Shown piece by piece: positions 1-10,725 of a stretch of DNA of 64,000 nucleotides (position 1 is the stretch's first letter; the number at the start of each line of letters is the position of its first letter). The notes under the pieces are model-generated. The model was not told the DNA's origin and searched no databases. It saw only the letters and a list, made by a program, of their open reading frames with translations. A program made the position numbers and the translations under genes. The stretch comes from Amphiura filiformis (Eukaryota > Echinodermata > Ophiuroidea > Amphilepidida > Amphiuridae): the NCBI RefSeq assembly GCF_039555335.1, contig NC_092628.1, positions 32,972,465 to 33,036,464 of the forward strand, given 5' to 3'.

Positions 1-3
1 CGC

Positions 4-71
4 GGTGATCTCAAAACCATGACTATGCCCTCGGCTACGCCTCGGGGCATAGTCATGGTTTTGAGATCACC
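4..71. repeat. 27-bp perfect inverted repeat
   Basis: Arms 4-30 and 45-71 are exact reverse complements around a 14-base loop rich in CG. The outer ends read GGTGATCTC and GAGATCACC. It could be the end of a foldback element cut by the window edge or a short MITE. No coding potential is seen. Confidence 0.85.
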
Positions 72-1161
72 TTGGGCCTATAATTTTAACCATGCCCCTC
101 ATAGCAGTCAATATTTGTATACTATATTTTAATGTATGTGTGAAATCATAGATTGAATACGATACCGATCTTTTCAAAGACACTAATCTCACAGTTGCGA
201 GTGATTACGATCCAAATCTTTATCATGTTTATCCCTAATCTAAGATACAATGCAGAGGAACGGCGGAACGTCTAGTGTAGGGCAATAAATTAAAAAGCAG
301 TGTGGATTGGTCGCTATGGTAATTAATCCTGTTACACCACTACTTCTACGGGTAATTGTAACCTACTTTGGATAAGTTGGCTGCCTGGCCATTTGGATCA
401 CCATCCAAGCAAGAAGTATAATTGGTTGGACTATCCCATTCTGCAGACCGTTCATCTATCTTACGGCAGTAGCGGAAAGCTAAAGGTTTGCCCGCTGTTA
501 TATCGAGAAAAAAATATACTAGTTGGTCAACGTTTCCAGCACTCAAAAATGTCTAGTTGTATTTTCGCTCGAAGTGTCCTTTGACAAACACCTGTAACGG
601 GATGCCTGATGTAAAAATAAGTGGGACTGACAATTTTTATCCCTCTAAAGGGGTGCCTTAAAATAACCACCTTGATTTTTCTCCTAAAACACGAGTTTAC
701 ACTGTTTTCTATGGGGTTGACGTTCATTTTTCATGGCCAAAATGGGTCCTGAAAATAACTTAAAGTCCGAAAGTGGGGACCTGAAAAATATGTGATTTTA
801 TTTTTCATCAAGCCCCCCTGTTACAAGTGTTTGTGTACAGTTCCTATGTGAAATCCCGGGTGTGAAATATACATAAACTACCGTAAACTGGAGCACTTAT
901 GAGATTTATTTACTGTTGCGAGGCTTTGTAAATAATTTTAATTATTTACATTAAAATGTTTGTATGTTGTTTATCAATACCAATGTCTTGTTTTTCTTTC
1001 CTTTCATACTCTTGTTTTGTCAATAGGTCTGCTGTAATCATGGTAATATGAATAAACCAATGAGCGTAAATTTGTAAAAAAAAAATTTATACCAGCCTGA
1101 TATCAATATATTTAACGCGCATGAGGTTTGAGTTAAGGTTAGGGTTAGGACGAGGGCGAAC
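72..1161. other. Non-coding stretch, no gene recognised
   Basis: Only short chance reading frames are present on either strand, without recognisable motifs or splice signals in a convincing order. A short TTAGGG-like stretch lies at about 1134-1150, next to the MITE that follows. Confidence 0.5.
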
Positions 1162-1436
1162 TACAATGCTGGCCATAAGTGTTGGGACGGTTTGATAGGG
1201 TAATGTAAATAAGCCCCCACTCCCCGATCAATGTTGAATTCGACTTTTTGGTCACACGAGCCTTGTGGCACCCAACTTTGTTTGGTGGGGAAGGGGGTGG
1301 GCTGGGGAGTTAGGAAAGTGTTTAGGCTTGACACCAAAGAAACCTCCACTTTATCACGTTAATAATAACGGAAATAAGGTCATACTATAGTGTACGTTTT
1401 CCATAAGTGTCCCAACACATTTTGGCCATGGTTGTA
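1162..1436. mobile_element. Mariner-like MITE, copy 1
   Basis: The left end TACAATGCTGGCCATAAG and the reverse complement of the right end TACAACCATGGCCAAAA form imperfect terminal inverted repeats of about 28 bp. Both contain the core GTGTTGGGAC. TA is found at both ends, as expected for Tc1/mariner target duplication. At about 275 bp it is too short for a transposase, so it is non-autonomous. A second copy lies at 3287-3559. Confidence 0.8.
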
Positions 1437-1956
1437 TTTGAAAAGTTGAAAAAAATCATCTAATTTCAGTTTTTGCTTATAACTCAAAAAGTAAATATGA
1501 TATTGACACCAAATTTGGAGCAGCTAGAGATCTTATCATGTGGCTTTACCAAAAAAATTTTGGATGGCTACATTTGACATTTAGGGACTGGTCACTTAAA
1601 ATGTCTTAAAACGATATTTTGGCCCTGTCTAAGTTCACTATTCGTCACTTTAACTGTCAAAAACTTGGGTTTTAAAATGGAAAATTATTGTTTCCACCAA
1701 TTAAAATGTTACATTACAGCTATAGAAGAAAATAAAAGTTATCACAACATCTCGTGATCAAAAAACAAATAAAGGAATCGAACCCATGCACACTTGTTTT
1801 CCCAATTTACCGCAGTCTACCACAAATGAAGCAACAAATACAGAAAAAAAGAAGGACGGACATTGGCAAAAATTAATAGAACGACGAATATAATATGATG
1901 AAGGATATTGTAAAATAATAACAAAAAGAAAAGAAAAAGATATATAAATAAATTCA

Positions 1957-2018
1957 GGGGCTCGAACCCGTGTCCACTGTGCCTGTGGCAGATGCCGTAT
2001 CCATTGCACCACAGAGCT
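1957..2018 (-). repeat. tRNA-Arg-like SINE head (left arm)
   Basis: Inverted counterpart of the module at 2531-2592. It has an A-box reading TGGTGCAATGG on the minus strand and the B-box GGTTCGAGCC. The two heads diverge from the palindrome centre. Confidence 0.65.
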
Positions 2019-2530
2019 GTATTACTTTAACAGGCTTAAACTGTAATATAATGCTATACAAGATGCATGTATATAAATATACGCTCTACGGACGATAAAC
2101 AGTCAAACAAATCGCACTTTTACGGCATTTGTTTCATTAACTGAATATTTATCATATAGCAGGTGTTGGCTGACATTTGTGCTCCACATATATTTCAGTT
2201 TTGGGCCGGGGTAAAATGATTTTGGGACAAAAACGAACGATATACGTTTGTAAAAAGAAAAAAGAAAGTAATATTATATTAAAATTCTTGACTCTTTAAA
2301 GACGTGTATACCGTCCGATTTTGTCCCGTAGTCATTTATCCCGGACAAAAACTGAACTAAATGTGGAGCACAATGTCAGCCAACACCTGCTATATGATAA
2401 ATATTCAGTTAATGAAACAAATGCCGTAAAAATGTATTTTTTTGGACTGTATATCGTGTGTAGAGCGTATATTTATATACATGCATGTTGAATAGCATTA
2501 TATTATAGTTTAAGTCTGTTGAAGTTACAC

Positions 2531-2592
2531 AGCTCTGTGGCGCAATGGATACGGCATCTGCCACAGGCGCAGTGGACACGGGTTCGAGCCCT
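2531..2592 (+). repeat. tRNA-Arg-like SINE head (right arm)
   Basis: Pol III A-box at 2538-2548 and B-box at 2581-2590 are spaced as in a tRNA. The CTGC/GCAG anticodon stem is recognisable, but the loop lacks the invariant T before the anticodon. This is a SINE promoter head, not a tRNA gene. Confidence 0.65.
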
Positions 2593-3286
2593 GAATTTAT
2601 TTAGATTTCCTTTTTTTCTTTTTTGTTATTATTTTACAATATCCTTCATCATATTATATTCGTCGTTCTATTAATTTTGCCAATGTCCGTCCTTCTTTTT
2701 TTTTCTGTATGTCTACCTATATTTTACTTTCTATACTTACTATAAGTTTCTTTGAAAGCGCTTTAATAAATTTCAGTCATAAAATGTAATTTAAGCCTAC
2801 TCCTGCCGACTATGATTATATTTACACGATATACTCGTTGCAAATACCACATACGTTTTTGATGCAAACGATGAAAATGATTAAAGTTTGTTGTTGTTTT
2901 TTCTAAAAATTTGCTTTTTTTTTTAATTTTAAGTATTTTTTCCCCAAAATCACTCTTTTAAAAGACTTCAATCAATTCCTGTCAACAAATATCATGTATT
3001 TCTGGCGATTAAATCACTACTCTTTCAAAATAAAACGTCATTTTACGCAAAATACGTAGTTGGCATAGGCTAATAATGTTCAGAACGCACTGTAAAATAC
3101 ATGATATTGCGTATAAAACGTGACCGTATCCCTAAATCACATGAGGAAAATGCAATAATTTTTATATAAGTGAAAAGATAAATAGTTTCTCCGTTTTCAT
3201 GTAAAATTTGATGAAAATCCAAGCTATGGTTGAGGAGATATGGGCCAAAACACACATTTTAAAATTTGATTTTTTGTACCTTAGAG

Positions 3287-3559
3287 ACAATGCTGGCCAT
3301 AAGTGTTGGGACGGTTTGATAGGGTAATGTAAATAAGCCCCCACTCCCCGATCAATGTTGAATTCGACTTTTTGGTCACACGAGCCTTGTGGCACCCAAC
3401 ATTGATTGGTGGGGAAGGGGAGGGTTGGGGTGTTAGGAAAGTGTTTAGGCTTGACACCAAAGAAACCTCCACTTTATCACGTTAATAATAACGGAAATAA
3501 GGTCATACTATAGTGTACGTTTTCCATAAGTGTCCCAACACATTTTGGCCATGGTTGTA
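3287..3559. mobile_element. Mariner-like MITE, copy 2
   Basis: Nearly identical along its length to the element at 1162-1436, differing mainly in the G-rich segment at about 3400-3440. It has the same terminal inverted repeats (ACAATGCTGGCCATAAG and GGCCATGGTTGTA). No transposase is encoded. Confidence 0.8.
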
Positions 3560-4467
3560 GATTCTGAAAAGAACCCTCATTTATTTTATCATATCCCGCA
3601 TGGCTAATTCGACTTTACCTTTAATTCTTGTATTGAATAATTTGTCCTTTCTTGGAAACAAAATGTGAGATTAGCCACAAGGTAGATTCATTTAAGGTAG
3701 AATGCTATCAAAGTATACCTCAGCCACGGTACCATGCAGCCCTGAACCACTTCCTTCCTTTCAACCCTGATTCGGATCTTATCAATTCAGGTAATAATCA
3801 TATTGCAGTCAAAATACATAACATATTCCAACTGATTCCAGTTTAACTACACATTGGAGTCCGATCAGGTCAACAACCTACCACTTAATGATACTCTTGC
3901 ACTACAAATATTACTGTATCCAAATGCTTGTTAAATTACTCGCGCATGCTCCAGCCGCTTGACCAATCACAGTCGACTCATCGAGTTTCTGCCGATGTTT
4001 GCCGAATGACCAGCCGAACTTTTAATCTTCGTGTGTTCGGCACGGGGATTTTAGAAAGGTCTTTGAGGGTTGAATAATGTTTTGAATCTGACAACTTTCT
4101 ACTCCCATTTAGACAAAATGGCAATCTACACGAAGTTTTTAAACCTTGAAAATCGGTGAAGAGATAAGGAAAATAATGACATTTTTCAGGGCACATGTTT
4201 CTGATCAACGGAATTTTTAGGCAAGTTGACAATTCTGAAACATTTTGATGTATAAATTTCAGCGCAAGATTCACAATTTCTTGGATTTTTTCGATGAATA
4301 CTTTGATTTTTTGCATCATCGGAAAACTACACAGTATAACACTGTGCTAGTTTTAACGTGTTACATTTTCGATTTTTGTGTTACATTTAGGCCAAAGTTG
4401 GACCAAATTTAAGTAATATTTCGGATTTTCCCGTTTCTACTGCACGGAAGATCATAAGGCCGAATAT
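3560..4467. other. No gene recognised
   Basis: A 113-codon open frame on the minus strand (3978-4319) has no family resemblance, no signal peptide and no convincing splice context. I treat it as chance. Nothing else is visible here. Confidence 0.4.
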
Positions 4468-4739
4468 AAATAAAACATGTTTCTCGTCCCCTTCCGCTTC
4501 CTTTTTTGAGGCCGCTTCAAATTTATTTTCAGTTTTTTAGAATTCAGTCAAAACTTTTGAAGAAAGATGTCTTGGAAGTTGAGATGTTTTCTATAGCCTT
4601 GCTAATATGCAAGAAACAATTCTGGATGGTTCTGTGATCACTAGCGGGGGCGTACCTACCAGAACAATAAAATAAAAAAGGGCCTCAAGCCCCTCTTTCT
4701 CCTTTTTTAAACCCGGACGAGAAACATGTTTTTATTTTT
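4468..4739. repeat. Terminal-inverted-repeat element
   Basis: Left end AAATAAAACATGTTTCTCGTCC and its complement near 4717-4739 flank about 270 bp with no coding potential. The inner ends (CCTTTTTTGAGG / CCTTTTTTAAAC) are partly related. A second hairpin element follows directly at 4748. Confidence 0.6.
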
Positions 4740-4747
4740 ACTCGGAC

Positions 4748-4890
4748 AAATCATCCTCCAGCCACGCTCCAGATAATATGCAAATGCATGGAGTACAATA
4801 CCAATCACCTGTTTAACTGGTATTGATCAAAGTAATTCTTTGTACTCCATGCATTAGCATATCTTATGGAGCGTGTCTGGAGGATGATTT
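4748..4890. repeat. 143-bp palindromic MITE
   Basis: AAATCATCCTCCAG (4748 on) and CTGGAGGATGATTT (to 4890) begin two arms of about 51 bp that pair almost completely. A weaker dyad in the loop (AATACCAATC / GGTATTGAT) extends the hairpin. Confidence 0.8.
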
Positions 4891-5997
4891 GATTCACGGC
4901 GGGAAGTGCAGGGCAGCATGAGTGAACACGGGTCACTGAATTAGCTAAAGGTCACACAAAACAGCTTTCGCGCAAGCGTGGTAACATCACAGTGAAAAGT
5001 TTGACCAGGCGGCTGACACTGAAAAATTTGCATGGAAAAATGACCCGTCTCCTCCGCAGCCAATTTGGTTCCGCTCCATCGAAATCAAGCCGGTCACGGA
5101 GGAGACTACCCTCCTTTGTGTTTGTTCATTTGTGTATGGAGAGCCCTTTTTTTTGTCCGGAATGACTTAGGCTACGCTCTCAGCTAGAGTCCGACGCTGC
5201 ATTGCACTAGAAATACCTTTTCTGTGAAATCGCTATAGAGCCAACCGGGAGCACGTATTCGTTTTGAAAATATAGCATTAAAATTAGTATCACCCTTGTG
5301 GCCACCGTGCAGTGGAAAACCTTAATTCTTTCATTAAAAGGAAATGAAAATTAAAAAAACACGGATCTACTTGTGCACCAATAAAATTGGCACAGCAATT
5401 TGTCTCAAATATGAATGAATTTTAAGAAACATACGGGGTATGATGAACATTGACCTGACGCCATGATAGTAGGATCTATTAGTCGTTTTATATACAATGT
5501 ATATACCGTATTGTCATAATACCAATATTTGTCATTATATATAATGAGTAATATCTAGCAACGTAAATGTGCAGTTCATATGCACAAACGAATACTGATC
5601 TTTATGATATTCAGGTTTTTGTACATCACATATAACATGTCACATAGGAGGTCATACGTGTTGACCTTCATCTATTGTATTTGTTCATCTGTGTATGGAG
5701 AGGATTAGCGCCATTAAACGCCATTAAAACGCCATCAGTATTAGGGCGTAGTTCAGTGAACTCACCGGATTGCTATTATATGTATTAATGGGTCGAGGCG
5801 ATTGCATTGAAAAACCTAATAAATTATTCATAACAGTTACGTAATCAATCGATAGTGCGGACACTTTTTATTTGCAAACCACCAAAATTCGTGATCTTTT
5901 AGCGTTGGAAAAGAAACCACGTGAATAGAGTGCCCTCTCAAGAATATCAACTCTCTGGTTTGACCTTACAAAGCTGTCGAGTATTTAGATACAGCAG
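4891..5997. other. No gene recognised
   Basis: A phrase of about 28 bp (TTGTTCATNTGTGTATGGAGAG) occurs twice, near 5122-5144 and 5680-5702. This suggests remnants of a repeat. No coding exon is visible. Confidence 0.4.
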
Positions 5998-6193
5998 TAT
6001 TCGCTACTTGCACGGTTCCGCCATTATGCACTATGTGCGGGAGAGCCTCGAACTGGCAGCATACATGAAAGGAAGAATTATGTAACCTTACACAGAACGT
6101 TATGACTAGTTCAATTCCCATTCATGTATGCTGCCAGTTCGAGGCTCTCCCCGCACATAGTGCATAATGGCGGAACCGTGCAAGTAGCGAATA
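5998..6193. mobile_element. Long-armed palindromic MITE, copy 1
   Basis: Arms of about 70 bp (5998-6068 and 6121-6193) are near-perfect reverse complements. The outer ends read TATTCGCTACTTGCAC and GTGCAAGTAGCGAATA. The loop is about 52 bp. A diverged copy lies at 52661-52854 inside intron 3 of the distal ACE2-like gene. Confidence 0.85.
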
Positions 6194-6547
6194 GTGTGTA
6201 AGTTCGTAGTGTCTTGTGAAACGCAACAGAATGCAGTTTTGAATTCACCCGCTAGTTATGCAAATTATATGGATTACATTTTTACAGATCATTGATCCAA
6301 TAGTATAGACTTGTATGTAGTTCTATTAAATATTCACGTAAATGTCTAATTATGTCTTCAATACACAGCTTTCGGGGGGAACCACTAACAGGCTATATAG
6401 CATATCTATGACAATGACAAAGGTTCCAAAATCTGAATTTTGATTATTTTTACGATCGTCCGGATGAGCAAATCACTGAATGGGCCTTTAAAGAAATACT
6501 TTCTTTCTGGAATGATGTACAAGAAATAAAAGGACCATAAGGCTTAC

Positions 6548-6661
6548 CATTGATGGAATATGACGGACAAACCTCCACTGATTTGGCTATACTGTCTTTC
6601 ATAGCAGCGGGCCAGGTCAGCTTCAAATCACCAACTATTGTCTCATTTTCGGGACACGTAA
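6548..6661 (-). CDS. Exon 5: hormone-receptor-domain-like module
   Basis: The exon is 114 bp, phase 1 at both ends, the pattern of a shuffled extracellular domain. The core is CP, then LTWP, then a second CP about 30 residues after the first Cys, matching the first half of the HRM module of adhesion GPCRs. Upstream of the acceptor CTAACAG, the T-rich intron also translates in frame from an ATG at 6720-6722 into a hydrophobic segment. A separate first exon with its own signal peptide is therefore possible. The phase fit with the MMP exon 316 bp upstream favours one gene. Confidence 0.5.
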
Positions 6662-8736
6662 CTGTTAGAATACAATGCAAGAAAAGAATTGTTGTTAAAA
6701 CCTCAAAAAAGTAACACGACAAAACTCTTCAAAGCCCGGGGTGGAGGTCTTCGAATTTTGTTTTGCTGTTTTTGCCACCCATCAATGAATGACGAAACAA
6801 AAGTTTACATGAATTGATTCAAGGTCATGGGGGTAGTTGATGCCGCTATCTAAATAAAAAGGAAGTGCGGATATCCCCTACCGGTGACTACAGAGATAGT
6901 GGTGTTTCTAAATTATATGAAAAATGTCATAAGCTGTCATATCCATGATATACGTATATAAAATAAAAATACGTACCGTAGAGATATTTGATTCCTGCTA
7001 CATCATTTTCCTGTGGCTGACTGTATTTATAAAATATTTCATAGTATGGATTCATAATAGAACCTGGTCCTGGTACGTGTTCTAAGCCCAGTGCGTGTCC
7101 GATCTCATGCATTACTACACTCTCCAATGGGATCCCTAAACCGGAACACATAAGACACAGAAAAAACAACAACAAAGCTTTAGATTTAAATTGCTTCACT
7201 TAAATTGAGTGATCCTAACATCCTCTTTTAATGACACATTTCAGTAGATATTGAAGAAAAAGGCTTATTCCAAAAATGTCAGTTGATTCTGATTTTGCTC
7301 CAGTGACTATGTGTTGTAATTTCGTTCTGGTGTACCAGAATGTACGTCAAATTTAACAATATTTTTGCTAAACGAATTAATCTGCAAGAAATTTTTTGTA
7401 CATAAACATTATGAAATTATGTAGCCTATAAGTGGTATAAAATCCGAACTTTTTTGAGAAAAGTGAGAGATGATGCTGTGGATCACGAAATGCCCTTTTT
7501 AAGTTTCAATGTGAAAATAGTTCAAAGGCAGTAAGTTCATATCAACAATGTTCACACAAATACACTCAAAGTCAATATCTTGTTACTTTATATTAGCACG
7601 CATTACCTCTACTTACCGGATGGTTCAGGTGTTACTGAAAACCCCAGGCCTCCATTCAATCTAATTGTTCCATCTGGTGGCGGGAATGCTTGGCCAAATT
7701 CATTACTGTCGATTCCAAATATTGCCTGGATATCACTTGGTTTTGACACTATCTGAATGTGTATCTTCATCAATGATGGATCGCCATTATAACGAAAACT
7801 GAGAGGGGTGGTGTTCACCCACCCTAATACAGCACGTTCTACTGCAGCGAGGACTTCATCAGAGCTTTCTGTCAAGATACTATTAAAAAGAATGATGTTG
7901 ATAGATTGGTAAACATAACAACAGATATTCATAATTTGATTTAGTATAACTGACCAGACATTGAATGCAGTTTTCTCAAACCAGAGATCTTCATAAATGC
8001 TCAAACACAGCGATTTTAATAGCAGCCTGTTGGGAGGATTGAGCGTTGCGTCTCTCTGTCAGGTCTCCGCGCAGTCTCTGCTGAGTTTGCTTCATCATGT
8101 CCATTATAAACGCTTGGGTTCGATTCCCCGTCCCACCACCGTGTTGCGCCCTTGGGCAAGGCGCTTTGTCTCGCTTGCCTCACCCACCCAGGTGCTATGG
8201 GAAGCTGTTAGGGGTAGTCACAGTCGTTGTACTGATGGACCCTGCGCCACTTGTAGGCTGCAAACGTGGTTCCGACATATTCTACAATTTTTCAACAATA
8301 AGAAAATACATAAGGGAAATTTCTTACTTGTAGTATATCGACACATCATCCCAGTGACTTTCATCCCTGTAATGTAGATACGGTGGAACTTTGGTACCAA
8401 TTTGAACCCTATCGGCTGGATCTTTCACCTTGCATCTCACCCATGACAACCGTGTTAAAGTTGCATTGTTTATGAATCCGGTTGGTGGGAGATTCATGAA
8501 CTTCTGCAGTTTAATGACAGCATCCCGTAGTTGTTCGTTGGTGTCCGTCTCACCATAGCCGTATTTAAGAAGGTAGTCCTATATTTTAAGAACAAATGTG
8601 ACATTAGACATTAGCCACTGCATCAAATGCAAAATGATCCATGATATCACAATTTGGCTCAGGCTCGTTTTGGGAGTCTTCTTCTTATAATTTGCCTCCT
8701 CTTTCGATCATTATCTCAGTCATGATCTTCATAATT

Positions 8737-8784
<48 letters not shown>

Positions 8785-9213
8785 GTCATCGTCATCATCA
8801 TCATCATCATCATCATCTTCATCATCGTCATCTTCATCATCGTCATCAACATCATCGTCGTCATCAACATCATCGTCGTCGTCGTGTTTTAATGATCTCG
8901 TGATTTTCATAATCATTATCGTCATGATCTTCATAATCATCTTCATCTTCATCATCATCATCATCATCATCACTGTCTTCATCATCGTCGCCATCACTGC
9001 ATAATGAACGTTTGGGAACTGTAGATCTACATTAATCGTCAACAAGCCAAAGCATTGTGAAATTCGTCAAGATAAATTTGTTACCTTCATTTCAGCCACT
9101 ACTGTCGGAGATACATCTTCTATCGGGTCCACTGCTGGCTGTGATCGTGAAACTGTCAATGTTATTATCCATACGAACAACGCGCAGGTTCCATCAACAC
9201 AACGACTTCTCAT
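6548..9213 (-). CDS. Matrix metalloproteinase-like protein, 3' end not found
   Basis: Exons (minus strand): 9085-9213, 8328-8578, 7617-7879, 6977-7135 and 6548-6661, all with GT-AG borders and matching phases 0, 2, 1, 1. Residues 1-25 form a signal peptide. Residues 44-99 look like an MMP prodomain with a degenerate cysteine switch (VRCKVKD, Cys92, in place of PRCGVPD). The catalytic domain contains HEIGHALGLEH (His224, Glu225, His228, His234) and the Met-turn SIMNP (Met242). The segment that normally carries the structural Zn/Ca loop is short and lacks the usual His/Asp ligands, and no furin site is visible. Known MMPs are secreted zinc endopeptidases that cut extracellular matrix. Exon 5 (from residue 268) is not a hemopexin repeat: it has TCPENET...LTWP...VEVCP, like a hormone-receptor domain. 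The donor after it is phase 1, so more exons are expected below 6548, but I could not find them. Exon 5 could instead belong to a separate gene. Confidence 0.75.
7205..7510. repeat. Dispersed repeat shared with 43153-43455
   Basis: Lies in MMP intron 3 (7136-7616). It shares many aligned phrases with intron 12 of the distal ACE2-like gene, such as TTCAGTTGATT, TTCTGGTGTACCAGAA, TTAATCTGCAAGA and GATGCTGTGGAT, in the same order and orientation. No coding potential. Confidence 0.65.
8030..8290 (+). repeat. tRNA-derived SINE in MMP intron 2
   Basis: B-box GGTTCGATTCC at 8117-8127 is followed by CCCTTGGGCAAGGCGCTTT, a body motif I recognise from invertebrate SINEs. The A-box is not clear, so the 5' part is degenerate. 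The element sits entirely within intron 2 (7880-8327). Confidence 0.6.
8735..8990. repeat. ATC/ATG trinucleotide microsatellite
   Basis: Long runs of (ATC)n, with GTC variants, lie in MMP intron 1 (8579-9084). They generate spurious poly-Asp, poly-Met and poly-Ile reading frames on both strands. Confidence 0.95.
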
Positions 9214-10632
9214 TTTAAAGAAATATTATTAAAAAAAACAATAGCAACACCACAATATATAATCCAGAAAGGTTGATCCAGGAAGGTTAAGTTCCAACAG
9301 AATACAAGTTAATAAATTGGCTTTAGAAATCACCCGTTAAATCACAATCAGTCCACTGTCTCCTCGCGGGTCCAGATTAAAGTGTTGACTAAATACCAAA
9401 TAAAGCTAACAAAAGTGTACATTATGTTTCCTATGATACCGGTTGTCAAACGACAAAACGTTGTCCACTCTGCACCTTCAATGTCACTTTTCACGTGTGA
9501 TACTACAACGTCATTCCTTGTTTGTTAATAAGTCCTATAACTTGTTTGTAAAGATAATACAAGTTCACAAGTCAGCTATAATGAGGGACAAATCCTAAAT
9601 AATATAACACTAACAGTCCAGTACAAACAACAACTTGTAATAGGCGGGACCTTCTGTTGTTGTATTCTGTTTTTGATTATATCCAGTTGAACACCTCAAG
9701 GACCTGAAAGAATTGATGCATACCCTGACCTGGAAAAAAAGCGAAGTCATGAAATATACCACTATAAAATGCATTTTCTCGATCAGTGCAGGGAAGTGAT
9801 ATAGACTTCCCTGATCAATGGAACCATCCGTCCTTCACATTGCCCTCTCACACTTAATGCGTGAAATTTCACACATTATGTGACGTGCGTATATATAGAA
9901 CCTCACCTCATGCAGAACTATGCGATTTTCACCAAATTATGTTAAATTTTACTTAATCATTGTTAATTTGGTAGAATGCATGTTATTTGTTTACTTCATA
10001 TTAAGAGGTTCTATGTTTGTGCCCGTGGGATGGGTGGGTTGTTGGTGTTTATGCGACTATATCGAATAGAGAGGTCGACTTTCTCTTATCCATATGACTA
10101 TGCAATTGCTTTAGGGCAGTAGCGTAGCCAGGATGTTAGTGTGAGGGGGCAAAGCCACATTTTTTAATGACATTTTGCTCTTTGTCATCTCCATTTTATC
10201 CCTGAAAATTGTGGCAGTTCCCCCGTAGCTACGCCCTTTCTTTCAGGTAAGAGTACCAGAGACTTTTCATTGCAATTGCTACAAGACTCCTCATGTGTAC
10301 ACTTCCGTTTGTGACATCTACCGGTACCGCGCCGCTCTTGGATGTTATTAGTTTTGAGGCAGTTACCATGTGGCGAAGACTTAAAAATACTTCAGGAAAG
10401 TTGTTGCTCTAAACATAAAGATATAATAGATGTGTTGTTCGCGAAAGTCAGCACTCATTGAAAATATGGGTTGTTCCCTGACAAACAACTGGAGCGGGTA
10501 ACACGGTAAACGGAAACTCACTGTCCAACGGATAGTATGTCTATTATTGTGGAGGTATAACTTCCTATTGTTTTAAAGGCCGGTACCCATAAAGAATGAT
10601 GTACGTAAATGTATCTACCATGTCTACATAAC
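9214..10632. other. Upstream region of the MMP-like gene, no gene seen
   Basis: The promoter of the MMP-like gene should lie just above 9213, but no decisive element can be named. A fragment at 10117-10235 has opposed ends CAGTAGCGTAGCCAGG and CGTAGCTACGCC, related to the GGCGTAGC repeat family seen elsewhere in the window. Confidence 0.4.
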
Positions 10633-10725
10633 GGTTGTACCGTAGAGATATACTTCCTGCTGAATCCTGCATTGTGTAAGCTTGAGTAAATCTATAATGC
10701 TGATTCATAGAATACAATAATAAAT
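10633..10725 (-). pseudogene. Decayed MMP catalytic-exon remnant
   Basis: The minus-strand sequence aligns with the 3' half of MMP exon 4, including the exact end ATATCTCTACG|GTAC and the block GAT-T-AGCAGGAA. The frame contains a stop and the HExxH part is missing. It is best read as the tail of an old duplicated MMP exon. Confidence 0.5.

Larger units (their letters stand above)
1841..2709. repeat. Large palindrome with two tRNA-like SINE heads
   Basis: Left arm about 1841-2250 is the reverse complement of right arm about 2296-2709, with scattered mismatches and a centre of about 45 bp. Each arm contains a tRNA-like module: minus strand about 1957-2018 and plus strand 2531-2592. The plus copy has A-box TGGCGCAATGG (2538-2548) and B-box GGTTCGAGCC (2581-2590). 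The first half resembles metazoan tRNA-Arg (GGCTCTGTGGCGCAATGG), but the anticodon arm has no normal anticodon loop, so neither is a functional tRNA gene. Either one SINE was duplicated in inverted orientation, or this is a foldback element that captured a SINE. Confidence 0.8.

Noticed and set aside
2531..2592. Functional tRNA-Arg gene
   Set aside because: The anticodon loop is abnormal, the acceptor stem is not closed, and the module is embedded in a repeated palindrome.
3978..4319. Minus-strand frame of 113 codons as a downstream exon of the MMP-like gene
   Set aside because: No HRM continuation, GAIN or seven-helix pattern, and no matching phase-1 acceptor in a convincing place.
8716..9045. 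Acidic poly-Asp open frame (minus) and poly-Ile/poly-Met frames over the same bases
   Set aside because: All derive from the ATC microsatellite in MMP intron 1.
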